Of a stretch of DNA of 64,000 nt, positions 45,172-54,900 are shown piece after piece. Origin of the DNA: Planctomycetota bacterium (GTDB taxonomy: Bacteria > Planctomycetota > SZUA-567 > H5-PLA8); the NCBI GenBank assembly GCA_015075375.1, contig JABTUM010000001.1:1111201-1175200 (forward strand). The letters are read 5' to 3'. Each line of letters opens with the position of its first letter. The stretch's first letter is position 1. Made by a program: the position numbers and the translations under genes. The notes below the pieces were generated by a model. The model saw only the letters and a program-made list of their open reading frames with translations. It made no database searches and was not told where the DNA came from.

Positions 45172-46449
45172 TTACTCTCGCCCGAGTTCCGCGAGCCGCA
45201 ATTTGATTTGCTCGGCGAGCGTTTCGTTTGATTCGGAGCGCGCCAGTTGCTCGGCGCATTGCAGCGCAATCCAATCCTGCGGGCAGGCGGCCAAGCCCAG
45301 TCGAGCCAGATCGGCGTTGCCGATTTCCTGCCATTTCAGAGGCATCTCGTTCTTTTGCACCAACACGCGCACGCCAGCGGTCGTTGCACCCGCCACTTGG
45401 ACTCGCTCGCGCCGTCCCATCACCGGCAAAAAGGAAAGAATGGGCCAGCCTGCCTTCACCTGAAGCAAACGCTCAATCAGCATGTTGCGCTGCGGAGCGT
45501 AATCCACGGGCGCCGGCGCCTGAGGTTTCGGGGCTGCGGTCGGACTGGAGGATGGCTTGGCTTGAGCCAAGGCAGCAGCAGGCTTCGCGGCCACGGGCAA
45601 CAGCGGACCGATGTAGCTTCTGGCCACCACCATGCTGTCTTCGTAACGCTTCTGATCTTTGGGTGACGTCCAATCGCCGCCGAAGTACGCGCTGTGGTTC
45701 ACATAGTTGATTTTAAGCTCGGCGTCGGTCCTCCAGCGGATTCCCGTATGCTGGGCCTTCAGCACCCCGTCAATCCAGAGCTTGAGTTCCCCATCGCTGG
45801 CGCCGGGAGTATTGGCCTTCAGCATCATCTCTATGGCGTACCAACGCCCAGGCGTCATGCTTATCGGCGCACCTTGATTCTGCTCCCCGTTGCTGCCCCA
45901 CTTGCCCATATCCATGTGATAGTAGTAAAGGTAAGGCGCCCCGCTGGAATGAAAGCAGACCCGCGCTCCGAACTTATCCGTGCCCGTGGGTTTGATCCCC
46001 GCTCCTCCGCCAGCCGCCAGAGCCGGATCTTTCGTGGCCTGCAAGCCCGGTCCTTTCACGCCGCCGCCGACCTCGTAGCCTTTTTCGAAGCATGAATGGA
46101 ATCGCAGGTACGACACATCCGCTTCGGCGATCTCCATAAACGTATTCAAAGGCACGTGTTTGCCTTTCAGGTTCTGGCTGGAAAGGCATGCGTTGCCCTG
46201 GAAAACCAGGTCCGGATCGCGAACTATTTCACGATGGGTGCTCTTGCTCCAAGGCGTGGTCACCAACTTCGGCTGATCCCCTTCGAAGTCCTCGTAAAAC
46301 AAGACGTCCGAGTGCCGAGCCAAACCGTCGTCGTTCGCAAAGCCCGCCGCGAGTCCGGCCTCTTCGGACGCTTGCGCCCATACCGACGCAAGTACGGTTG
46401 CCGCCAGGCCGGCATGAGCGATCGACAAACGATTTCGGGAAGGATTCAT
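45172..46449 (-). CDS. Polysaccharide-lyase/LamG-like secreted protein
   Basis: 425 residues with a signal peptide (about 1-27, ending near AQAS). A jelly-roll domain of about 45-280 follows (VLFYEDFEGDQPKL; GRWYAIEMMLKANTPG; GELKLWIDGVLKAQHTGIRW), like alginate-lyase-type or LamG beta sandwiches. The C-terminal region of about 140 residues has no recognisable domain. It is the last gene of the GntR-led operon, 9 nt after the DUF4091 gene. Catalysis versus binding cannot be decided; I could not place lyase active-site residues. Confidence 0.7.
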   Translation of the reverse strand: MNPSRNRLSIAHAGLAATVLASVWAQASEEAGLAAGFANDDGLARHSDVLFYEDFEGDQPKLVTTPWSKSTHREIVRDPDLVFQGNACLSSQNLKGKHVPLNTFMEIAEADVSYLRFHSCFEKGYEVGGGVKGPGLQATKDPALAAGGGAGIKPTGTDKFGARVCFHSSGAPYLYYYHMDMGKWGSNGEQNQGAPISMTPGRWYAIEMMLKANTPGASDGELKLWIDGVLKAQHTGIRWRTDAELKINYVNHSAYFGGDWTSPKDQKRYEDSMVVARSYIGPLLPVAAKPAAALAQAKPSSSPTAAPKPQAPAPVDYAPQRNMLIERLLQVKAGWPILSFLPVMGRRERVQVAGATTAGVRVLVQKNEMPLKWQEIGNADLARLGLAACPQDWIALQCAEQLARSESNETLAEQIKLRLAELGRE

Positions 46450-46458
46450 GACGGGCTC

Positions 46459-48063
46459 CTATTTCGGCAGGCTGGCAAGCAATTCCAGCACCCGCCGCCG
46501 CGCACGGTTCAATTCCGCCGGATCTTGCGTGTAGATAAACATATTGGTCACCAGTCCCACGCCGCGAACGAGCCGCTCGGCTTCGGCTTTCGCGTCGCCG
46601 GAGAGCGAACCGAGTTTCGCCTTGAGCTGCGTGAGCAGTTCGTGATCTTCCAGCCCGTCGCGCAAATTCTCAAAGCGCAGCGAATTGACCGGCTGTCCGT
46701 CATCGCCGGGATAAACGAGGTAGCCGTCGCCCGGAAGCTGCGGGTTTTCGTCCTTCCACGCGGCCAGCAACGCGCCTTCCGCATTGCGCACCCAATTTCC
46801 GTCCTTGGGCGCGTCCTTCGGCCAGGACGTGAGCTGCCAATACTCGAAGCCGTCGACGTTATAGACGCGGCACAGCCAGCCCGCGACCCGCGCGTCCACC
46901 AGCGGATAGTGCAGGAACAGGTTGGGGCGCTCGCGCGGCCAGATGCACAGCGCCCACCACAACTCTTTACCGCGCGCCTGCCACGCCGGCGCCTGCTGCT
47001 GATCGGACTGCTGGATGTACACGTCCATGGTGTCCGCGTGCTCTTTCAACGCGTCGAGCGTGCCGACCATATTCAGGCACGAGAACACCTTTACTTCCGG
47101 ATTCGCCGCCTTTGCGACGCCGTAAACTTCCTTCACCTGCGGCACCATATTATTCGACGGCTCGTCGATATTGTTGAAGTACGCCATCTCCAGCCAGCCC
47201 TTCTGTTTCACGAACGCGCCGTACTCGCGCAGGACCTTGGTAAGATGCGCCTTCCACTCGGGCGTGAACTCCTTGGGGAAGCCCCACTTCCCGGGTTTTG
47301 GCGTGCTGGCCAGGATGAACGCGTTCAGTCCGCCGTCGATCGCGTGCGTAAGCTTCGCTTCGGCCGCGCTGAAGTCGAAACTCCCGCCCTTCGCCGGCAA
47401 CGTCGGCTTCGTCCAGCTCATGCCCGTGGCGATATTCCCGATGCCCAGGCGCTGCTGCAGCGCGAGATCCTGATAAGGCTGCTCGTGCTTGCCCGCGACG
47501 CACATGGTCTTCAAGGTCAGGCGCTTGGGCAGCGTCGCGGCGTGAACGGTCAGCCGTAGGGGCAGCTTCGCCGTATGCCCCGCGGCCTTCACCAACAACT
47601 CACCTTGGTACAGGCCCGGCTTCGTCTCCGGCGGCACGTACACGCGCAGGTACACCGGCTGGATCGTCCCGGGTTGCACCGCGAAAGGTTTGTTCGGCGC
47701 CAGCGGATCGGCCCACCACTTTTCGTTCGGACCCTCGAACCAAGGCCGTTCCCGCGTCGCGGGCAGATAGGCGACCGGATGGAGCGTCAGATTCTCCGCG
47801 GCGAACGGCCCCGGACCTTGCAGCGCGCTCGCCGATACCTCAACATCCTTCAGCGCGTCACGTGCGAAGATCAGCGCCTGCGCGCCTTCGAACTCGTGCC
47901 GCGCCGCGTGAATCTCTATCTGCGCCGCCGCCGGACCGTCGAACGGGAGTTCGCGCGCGATGCGCCGCCCGCCGTCGGTGGCCAGCACGCCGAACGCTTC
48001 CGAACCGCTTTGTGCGGAGGCCCACGCGCGAACCAACGCGTCCAGATCCGCGGGGCCTTTCAC
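46459..48063 (-). CDS. DUF4091 / GH123-like glycosidase, frameshifted C-terminal part
   Basis: A 534-residue reading frame starting at an internal GTG. It contains an N-terminal beta domain (RHEFEGAQALIFARDALKDV) and a TIM-barrel-like DUF4091 region, with a possible acidic catalytic pair at AYFNNIDEPSNN. Upstream of the GTG the frame continues open as PAKLEALAAAV, which joins smoothly to the linker of the preceding gene if one base is restored. So this is most likely the C-terminal two-thirds of a single protein, separated from its signal peptide by a one-base deletion near 48097-48100. As written it would be cytoplasmic. Confidence 0.8.
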   Translation of the reverse strand: MKGPADLDALVRAWASAQSGSEAFGVLATDGGRRIARELPFDGPAAAQIEIHAARHEFEGAQALIFARDALKDVEVSASALQGPGPFAAENLTLHPVAYLPATRERPWFEGPNEKWWADPLAPNKPFAVQPGTIQPVYLRVYVPPETKPGLYQGELLVKAAGHTAKLPLRLTVHAATLPKRLTLKTMCVAGKHEQPYQDLALQQRLGIGNIATGMSWTKPTLPAKGGSFDFSAAEAKLTHAIDGGLNAFILASTPKPGKWGFPKEFTPEWKAHLTKVLREYGAFVKQKGWLEMAYFNNIDEPSNNMVPQVKEVYGVAKAANPEVKVFSCLNMVGTLDALKEHADTMDVYIQQSDQQQAPAWQARGKELWWALCIWPRERPNLFLHYPLVDARVAGWLCRVYNVDGFEYWQLTSWPKDAPKDGNWVRNAEGALLAAWKDENPQLPGDGYLVYPGDDGQPVNSLRFENLRDGLEDHELLTQLKAKLGSLSGDAKAEAERLVRGVGLVTNMFIYTQDPAELNRARRRVLELLASLPK

Positions 48064-48722
48064 GGCGGCCGCGAGCGCCTCGAGTTTCGCGGGCGTGGGG
48101 CGGTCGCGGCGCTTACGGTCTTAGCAAACGCTAGCGCCTGCGCGGCGGCATGCTTCGCCGCGCCTTCCGCGTCCGGCTCGATCGCGCGGCATTCGATCTC
48201 GTCCAGCGTCAACGTTCCACGCCCGTAGACGTAGAACCAGATTTCCAGCTTGAGCGGTGTACCCGGCGCGGCGTTCTTACCTTTCGCAATCCAGCGATGC
48301 TCGTAGTAGGTCCAATCGGAACTGCCTCCGGCCAGGTCGAACTTCGCGCTCCCACCTTCGCTCGCGGGGCCTTCGTAATTCACCCACGTGCCACCCTGCA
48401 AATTTTCGCACTTCGCCCACAAACTCACGCGCAACGCCGCGCCGGCCGGGACGGTCATGCCCGTGACGTAAAATTTGCCGCGGTCGGACGTGCCGGTGCT
48501 CTTTAGCGCCGCCGCCTGGCCGCCGTTGCGCCCCGGCGCGGCCTGGACGGCAAAAGTTCCTTTGTTGTCGTTCCACTTCCAATGCTTGGAGAGCGCGTCG
48601 CCCTCGAAATCTCCGCCGGGCACGAGGTTCGGGCCGGCCTTTTCGGCCACCTGCGCGAATGCGCCAAAGGCCGCGCACCCGCTCAATACCATGCCCAGCA
48701 CACTCCATAGCATCAAACGCAC
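48060..48722 (-). CDS. N-terminal part of the same glycosidase: signal peptide and carbohydrate-binding domain
   Basis: 220 residues: a signal peptide (about 1-24), then a CBM-like beta sandwich of about 30-180 (NLVPGGDFEGDALSKHWKWN at its start, LTLDEIECRAIEPD at its end), then a helical linker. The last 15 residues (PRPRNSRRSRPP) are Arg/Pro-rich and look out of frame. The good helix continues in the -1 frame, into the DUF4091 gene. The gene follows the regulator by 32 nt. Confidence 0.78.
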   Translation of the reverse strand: MRLMLWSVLGMVLSGCAAFGAFAQVAEKAGPNLVPGGDFEGDALSKHWKWNDNKGTFAVQAAPGRNGGQAAALKSTGTSDRGKFYVTGMTVPAGAALRVSLWAKCENLQGGTWVNYEGPASEGGSAKFDLAGGSSDWTYYEHRWIAKGKNAAPGTPLKLEIWFYVYGRGTLTLDEIECRAIEPDAEGAAKHAAAQALAFAKTVSAATAPRPRNSRRSRPP

Positions 48723-48754
48723 TTGGAAATCCCCCTCTGTGAACCGAATGACCT

Positions 48755-49873
48755 TTAGTTCCGCGGCGCCGCGATCGAAGCCCCGTCCTCAAAGCGCAGC
48801 GGAAGTTCCTGGACGGCCTTTGCCGTCCCAAGGCCAAGCTGCGCCCACAACGAATCCGCCGCCGCCCGGCCCACGCCTTCGGGCGAAGCCCACGCGCACG
48901 CCAGCGCCACCGGCAGTTCCAGGTTTTTCGCCGGGCGGTTGATGCAGACCACCGAGACATCCGCCGGAATTTTGCGCCCGCGCGCGCGGAGATGCCGGCA
49001 CGCCCCAGCCGCTTTCTTGTCGTTGTCGCAGAACAGCGCCGTCAGCTTGCCCGTACGGTCGAAGAGCCGCGCCGCCGCCAGTTCTCCGGCTTCGACGTGC
49101 GGCCCGACCTGCCATTCGATGAACTCGGGCGCGGCCAGGCCCGCCGCGCGCAAGGCCTCGAGCGCCCCTTCGGCTTTGGCCGTATCCCACTGCAGGGGAT
49201 CGGGCTCCTTCGTGTCGCGCGAACCCAGGATCAAGCCGATGCGTTCGGGGCGATGTCCGGCTTGCAGCAAGCGATCGACGAGCGCCCGCGCCGCCGCTTT
49301 GTGATCGCGCAGCACCACACTGTAGCCTTCCATCGGCAGCGGTACGTCCAGCACCACGTACGGCGCGCCGGCCAGCCGCAGCCGGTCGATGTGCGTCCGG
49401 TTCCCCGCGAAAAAAGGAAAGACCAGCGCTTCCCGCACGCCTTGAGGATCGCGCAACGAAGCGAGCACGCGGTCCACCAGTGCCGCGCGGCCGGCCTGAT
49501 CCAGTTCCTCGTGCGGCTCAAGCCGCGCGCCCAGTTCGCGTACCCGCTCCAGCAGATCCTGAAACATCCTCAAGCCGCGCTGCGCCGCCGCCGGAATACC
49601 CACCAAGTGAATGCAAACCGGACGCCCCGTTTTGACGCGCGCCTGTTCGCTCACGCGGCTGCCGGAACCCACCAAGCGAGTGATAAATCCTTCGCGGACC
49701 AGTTCCTGCAGCGCGCGGCTGACCGTGGAGTAACTCAGGTTGTGCTCCGCCATCAATTCCCGCTGGGTAGGGATGCGGTCCCCCGGCGCGTAGGTGCCGC
49801 TAGCGATCTGCTCAAGGATTAACTCTTTTAGAAGTAAGTATTTAGGTTGGATTTCGAGGTTGGATTCCGTCAT
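48755..49873 (-). CDS. GntR/LacI-type transcriptional regulator (AraR-like layout)
   Basis: 372 residues: an N-terminal GntR winged helix (about 10-78, GDRIPTQRELMAEHNLSYST then VSRALQELVREGFITR) joined to a LacI-type periplasmic-binding-like sugar sensor (about 88-365, with RIGLILGSRD and LTALFCDNDKKAAGA). It is the first gene of the glycan operon at 45172-48722 and probably controls it, releasing DNA on binding a sugar. GGGAG precedes the ATG at 49873. Two perfect palindromes lie upstream. Confidence 0.93.
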   Translation of the reverse strand: MTESNLEIQPKYLLLKELILEQIASGTYAPGDRIPTQRELMAEHNLSYSTVSRALQELVREGFITRLVGSGSRVSEQARVKTGRPVCIHLVGIPAAAQRGLRMFQDLLERVRELGARLEPHEELDQAGRAALVDRVLASLRDPQGVREALVFPFFAGNRTHIDRLRLAGAPYVVLDVPLPMEGYSVVLRDHKAAARALVDRLLQAGHRPERIGLILGSRDTKEPDPLQWDTAKAEGALEALRAAGLAAPEFIEWQVGPHVEAGELAAARLFDRTGKLTALFCDNDKKAAGACRHLRARGRKIPADVSVVCINRPAKNLELPVALACAWASPEGVGRAAADSLWAQLGLGTAKAVQELPLRFEDGASIAAPRN

Positions 49874-49915
49874 GCCCAAGCTCCCTTTTCGAACCCTATT
49901 TTTAACCTATCCAAT

Positions 49916-49945
49916 TGAATCGATTCACAAGTCAGTATCTGATAC
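49916..49945. promoter_or_regulatory. Tandem palindromes, candidate operator of the GntR-type regulator
   Basis: TGAATCGATTCA (49916-49927) and GTATCTGATAC (49935-49945) are both perfect palindromes, centres about 18.5 bp apart, 43-72 nt upstream of the regulator start. They lie in the 189-nt gap shared with a divergent gene. Confidence 0.55.
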
Positions 49946-50062
49946 ACCGGCGCGAGGAGCAAGACAGAAACTTTTCAAAACCTAGGCCGCCCAGACGCGT
50001 GCTCGCGGCAGGCATCCCCACTCGGTATGGTTAGGAGACTTCAACACAAACGGGTGCTCCGG

Positions 50063-50497
50063 ATGGATTACGACCTCGAACGCCGCTACTTCCTCGAACG
50101 GCTCATGGATTACGTCGATGGGCTCGAAGAGGAGACGGGCGATCTGCATCTTGGCGACGAGAACCGGATACTCTTTCGCGTCAACGGGCGGCCGTTCGAA
50201 GCGCTGGCCTGGATCAACGCCGACTCCGACATGATCTGCATGACGACGCGCACGGCCGACCTGCCCATCGAGAACTTCGATGAAGCGGTGAAGTTCCTCA
50301 AGGCGACGCTCGACTGCTGCTGGGATTACTGCGTCGCCGTCAGCGCGGTGGATTCGCGCTACGACCTGTCCATGGCGCTGTTTACCGGCGGGCTGACCTT
50401 TGAAGCCTTCGAAGCGACCGTCTACAACCTGCAGGCGTGCGCCGAAGCGATCGAGCAGAGCTTTCAAGACCGCCAGCAACCCGAAGCGAAGAAGTAG
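50063..50497 (+). CDS. Small acidic alpha/beta protein of unknown function
   Basis: A 144-residue soluble protein with an N-terminal helix (LERRYFLERLMDYVDGL), a central set of beta strands and a C-terminal helix (AFEATVYNLQACAEAIEQSF). The layout recalls the CesT/YbjN chaperone-like fold, but I cannot assign it. It is divergent from the regulator and convergent with hemW. Confidence 0.7.
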   Translation: MDYDLERRYFLERLMDYVDGLEEETGDLHLGDENRILFRVNGRPFEALAWINADSDMICMTTRTADLPIENFDEAVKFLKATLDCCWDYCVAVSAVDSRYDLSMALFTGGLTFEAFEATVYNLQACAEAIEQSFQDRQQPEAKK

Positions 50498-50510
50498 GCC
50501 CGGCGCTCTT

Positions 50511-51713
50511 CTAAACCAGTTCGCTCAGGATCGCATCGGCCACCGGAAGCCCGGCGGCGCTGATGCGCAACCGACCGCCTGCCGCAATCTCCAGCAGCCC
50601 CAACTCGGTGAACTTGGCGAAGGCCGCGCCGCAGTGCGCTTCGAGGTCGAAGTTCCAGCGCGCGGCGAAGGCGGCGGGATCGATCCCTTCACGCAGGCGC
50701 AGGGCCAGTACGAGCGCTTCCCGGGCGCGCGCTTCCGGCCCAAGCCTTTCGCGTTCGGCTATGGGATCTCCGCCCGTTTCGATCGCTTCCAGATACCCGC
50801 TCACGTCGCGGCGGTTGTTGCGGCGCTCGCCGCCCACGTACTCGGCGCCCGATACGCCCAGCGCGAGGTACGCTTCGCCGTGCCAATAGATTGAATTGTG
50901 CCGCGCTTCCCGGCCGGGGCGCGCATAGTTGCTGATCTCATACATACGCAGGCCCGCGCCTTCGCACGCCTCCATCACCAGCCGGTAGTGTGCGGCTTCC
51001 TCCTCGGGACTGGGCCGCGGAAACTGCCCGCGTTCCATAGCCACGGTCAAAGGGGTGCCGTCCTCGTAGATCAGCCCGTAGGCGCTCACGTGCTCGGGCT
51101 CCAAGGCCAGCGCGGCATCGAGGTCGCGGCGCAGGTCCTCGAGCGACTGCGTGGGCAGACCGTGCATCAGATCCACGGTCAGGTTATCGAATCCCGCCGC
51201 GCGGGCGCGCCGCACGGCTTCGGCGCCGTCGCGCGCGCCGTGCACGCGCCCCAGCAATTGAAGCAGGTGCGGCTGGAAAGATTGAATTCCGAAGCTGACG
51301 CGGTTCACGCCTCGCGCGCGCAGCAATTCGAGCTTCCCCGTATCCGCGCTGCCCGGATTGCATTCGGCGGTGAACTCCTCCACACGCGATGCGTCCACGT
51401 GGCGGCCAATCAGATCGAAGAGTGCGCCGAGTTGCCCGGGGCTGAGTGCGGTGGGCGTCCCGCCGCCGAGGTAAATCGTGCGCGGCGCATAGGGCGCGCC
51501 GTCCGGATGCAGCTTGCGAAGCTTGGCGGCGAGTTCGCGCTCCAGCGCGCGCAGGTAGCGGTCCGGGCGCTCGGGGCCGTACAATTCGCGCGCAAAGTCG
51601 CAGTACGTGCACAGCGCCGCGCAGAACGGGAGGTGGATGTACAACCCTTCCGGATATTCGCGCGGATCGCGGGCCGCCAGCGGTGGCGGGCTCGACGGTA
51701 CGGAAATGCTCAT
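50511..51713 (-). CDS. hemW: HemW-like radical SAM protein
   Basis: 400 residues with the radical SAM cluster motif Cys31-x3-Cys35-x2-Cys38 preceded by GLYIHLPF, then YLGGGTPT and a C-terminal HemN_C-like domain. This is the HemW subgroup, a heme chaperone formerly annotated as coproporphyrinogen oxidase, in contrast to HemN which carries an extra N-terminal stretch. The role fits a cell that makes many heme proteins. The start at 51713 is chosen because family members begin shortly before this motif; the frame stays open to 51881. Confidence 0.9.
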   Translation of the reverse strand: MSISVPSSPPPLAARDPREYPEGLYIHLPFCAALCTYCDFARELYGPERPDRYLRALERELAAKLRKLHPDGAPYAPRTIYLGGGTPTALSPGQLGALFDLIGRHVDASRVEEFTAECNPGSADTGKLELLRARGVNRVSFGIQSFQPHLLQLLGRVHGARDGAEAVRRARAAGFDNLTVDLMHGLPTQSLEDLRRDLDAALALEPEHVSAYGLIYEDGTPLTVAMERGQFPRPSPEEEAAHYRLVMEACEGAGLRMYEISNYARPGREARHNSIYWHGEAYLALGVSGAEYVGGERRNNRRDVSGYLEAIETGGDPIAERERLGPEARAREALVLALRLREGIDPAAFAARWNFDLEAHCGAAFAKFTELGLLEIAAGGRLRISAAGLPVADAILSELV

Positions 51714-51910
51714 CCCAGCATGGTACCCGAACCCGCCGGGGAGACGGAGCGCAGACCCGCGCGGAAAGCCGCGGGCATTCCAGGATTGGGAAAAACGCTT
51801 GAGTCCCTTATGCTGAATAGACGGTAAGGCGCTGGCGTCGGATGGGTTCGCGGGGCAACGCGATGCTCCTGTTCGGGCCAAACGAAGCCTGGCCGTAAAT
51901 GTTCACGGTT

Positions 51911-51986
51911 GGGCCCGTAGCTCAGCGGTGAGAGCGAGGGACTCATAATCCCCAGGTCGCTGGTTCGAATCCAGCCGGGCCTACCA
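51911..51986 (+). tRNA. tRNA with CAU anticodon (elongator Met or Ile2)
   Basis: A 76-nt cloverleaf with encoded CCA. The acceptor stem GGGCCCG/CGGGCCT pairs with a G1-U72 wobble; the D arm is GCTC/GAGC, the anticodon loop CTCATAA and the T arm GCTGG/CCAGC with TTCGAAT. The anticodon stem has one mismatch (A27-C43). CAU decodes Met, or Ile AUA if the wobble C is converted to lysidine. The anticodon arm resembles both types, so identity is open. It is not an initiator: G1 pairs with U72. Confidence 0.93.
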
Positions 51987-51992
51987 ATTGCC

Positions 51993-54900
51993 ATGGCCAC
52001 TCCTACACCGCCCTCCCCCGAACCGCTGCCGGAGACGCTGGGACCCCACGATCCCGCGCCGCCGCGGCCGGCTTCGTCGGGCAGCACCATGCCAACGGTG
52101 CTTTCCGGAAGCATCGCGGGCAAGCGTGGGCGCTCCATCGCCATCGAGAACCTGCTCGAAGACCGCCTCCTGAACGGCGCCTCGCGGCTGAACCTGAACG
52201 GACGCTCGACGCCGGCGCTGGCGGGGATACCGCTGCTGCGCAAGCTGGGACAGGGCGGCATGGGCGCGGTCTACCTGGGGCTGCACCCGCGCCTGGAGCG
52301 CGAGGTCGCGGTCAAGGTGCTGCCGCTGCATCTGATGGAAAGCAACCCGCAGCTCGTCACGCGGTTCCTGCGCGAGGCGCGCATCGCGGCGAAGATCCAG
52401 TCCCCACACTTGGTCAACGTCTACGACGTGCACGAAGAAGGCGGGCTCTTCTTCATCGTCATGGAATTTGTCGACGGGCAGTCGGCGGGGCAGTACCTGC
52501 GCGAAGTCCGCAAGCGCACCAGCGCCGGGTTGCCGGAAGCCGATGCGCTGGCGATTTGCGCGGGCGCGACGGCGGGCTTGGCCGCGGCGCACGCCGAAGG
52601 CGTGATTCACCGCGACGTGAAGCCCGAGAATATCCTGCTGCCGGTGGATGCCGCCGGCGCGTTGCGCCTGGGCGACGCGAAACTGGCCGACTTGGGCCTC
52701 GCGCGGAGCGAAGATTCTGATCAGGGCCTGACCGGCACCCAGATGGTGATGGGCACGCTGGGCTACCTGGCTCCCGAGCAGGCCATGGACGCCAAGAGCG
52801 TCGGGCCCGCGGCGGATGTTTTCAGCCTCGGCGCGACGCTCTACGCGCTGCTGACCGGCACGCCGCCGTTCGAACGCCAGAGCGCCGCCAAGGCGCTGAT
52901 GGACACGCTTCAGCAGCCGCACGTGCCGCTGGCCGAACTTCGTCCCGATGTTTCGCCGGCCGTCGTCACGCTGGTCGATCGCTGTCTGGCCAAGGATCCG
53001 GCCGCGCGCTTCCCCGATGCGTCCGGGCTGCTCGAATACCTCCAGCGCGTCCGCGCCGGAGACCCCGTACCGCTTTCATCGCCCGGTCTGCCGCGCGCGC
53101 AAGCCGAAGCGCCGGTTTCGCCTTGGCGCAAGCGCGGCATCGCCGCCGCGGCGGTGCTTTTGGGCTTGCTCGTGCTGGGCATGTTGGCGAATCGGGGCAA
53201 GCGCAACCCCGGCGGCGCGCCGCCGCTGGTAGTACGCGACCCGTTCGCGGCGGCGCTGGCCGACGGCCGTAAAGGGCTGGAAGACCAAAAGTGGAGTACG
53301 GCGGAAGCGGCGTTCAAGCGCGCGGCGGAACTGAAATCCGATTCGCCCGAAGCCGGAGACGGACTGGCCGCGGCGCGCGCTGGGCTGGCCGCCGACGACC
53401 TGTTCAAGCAGGCGCGTGCGGCGCTGGCGGCGCAACGCTATCAGGAAGCCGAAGGCTGCCTGGAGGCGCTCGAAGAACTGCGGCGCGAAGGCAAACTCGT
53501 ACTGGATCGCCTGCCCGCGCTGCGTTCGACGCTGGATTCCTTGCGCAACGAGACGGGCTTGAAGGCTTGGGCCGCGTCCACGGCCGGCATGGCCACGATC
53601 GACGGCGTCTATTCGCTTGACGATGTCCGCGAAGGGCGCGCGCGCTGGGCCATGGGTTTGCAGCGCCGAGCGGGACAGCCGGAATCCGAAACGCGCGCGC
53701 TGGCCGCCAAGCTCCCGGAACTTTTCCGCACCGAATTGCCGCCCGGAGCGCACGCGATCGCGGAGATCCCGAATTTCGCGCGGACCGACCGCGCCTTGCA
53801 GCTACTGGGCGGGCCGGCGGCGCGGCAGGTGTTTCCCGGCGCGCCGCAGGGAACGGGCGTGCATGCGCTGGATTGGTCGAAGCCGGTCGTCGGCGTCGTG
53901 CAGGTGCCGGGCATGTGGAAGGTCGAAGACCGCACGGCCTGGAAGTTCGGGCTGCGCTTCGAGGCCGCGCCCGGGCGCGAGGAGCAACTGCGCGGCTTCC
54001 TGAACCTGCTCTACTTCTTCGCGCAGTTCCAGCCCAACGCCGTGAAACCCGACACCGAAGGCGCGCGCTGGACGGTGACGAACCACGAAGACTGGCGCAA
54101 GCTGCTCCCCGCCCTGCCCCGCGACGACGCGCCCGCTCGATTGCGCCGCGCGCAGGCCGACGTGAGTTTCTACGCGCGCATTCAGGAACTGATGCGCGAC
54201 AACTTTGCCGTCGTCCGCGCCATGCAGAACGACATGCCGGCGCACGAACGCGAAGCTTGGGCCTTTTTCGACCGCTTGGCTTCGGAACTGGCCGGGCTGG
54301 CGCTCAAAGCGCAGGTGCAAGCCGACGCCGTCTGGCTGCGCGGACGGCTGTTCGCGCAGACCGGCAGCGCTTTGGAAACGAGCCTGCGCGCGGACAGCGG
54401 CATCCGCCGCCTGGACCGGCTCAAGGCGCTTCCGGCCGGCGCCGCGGTGGTGGTCACCGCCGGCCCGCACGAGCACACCTTCCTTGCGGCCCTCGATACG
54501 TTCCTGGCCCACTGGCCGCTGCACGATCTGCCCGAAGGCTCCGTGCCGCGAGCCGACCGCGCGCGCAAGGGGCTGGTGGAACTCGCTCGGCGCGGCCTCG
54601 CCGCGTGCGATTCGCAGGCCGTCGGAGCGCTGGTACCCAGCCCACGCGCCAAGTACGACCACATCCTCGTCGCCGCCGACGTCCCCGCGCCGCCGCCGAA
54701 CCTCGAGCGCCTCGCCGACGACCTCTCGGGATTTCTGAACCACCTGTTCATCTTCGGCGCTCTGATCGACAAGCAGGATCCGGCGGGCGTGCCGGAGGCC
54801 GTCGTCTTCGAGAAGCTGCCGGGCGTGCAGCACGGATCGATCCCGATCGCCGGCCGTCAGGTGCGGGAGCAACTGGAATTCCGCGTAGCCTGCGCCGGCG

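Noticed and set aside
51911..51986. Initiator tRNA-fMet
   Set aside because: Positions 1 and 72 form a G-U pair, whereas initiators have an unpaired 1-72; Met elongator or Ile2 fits better.
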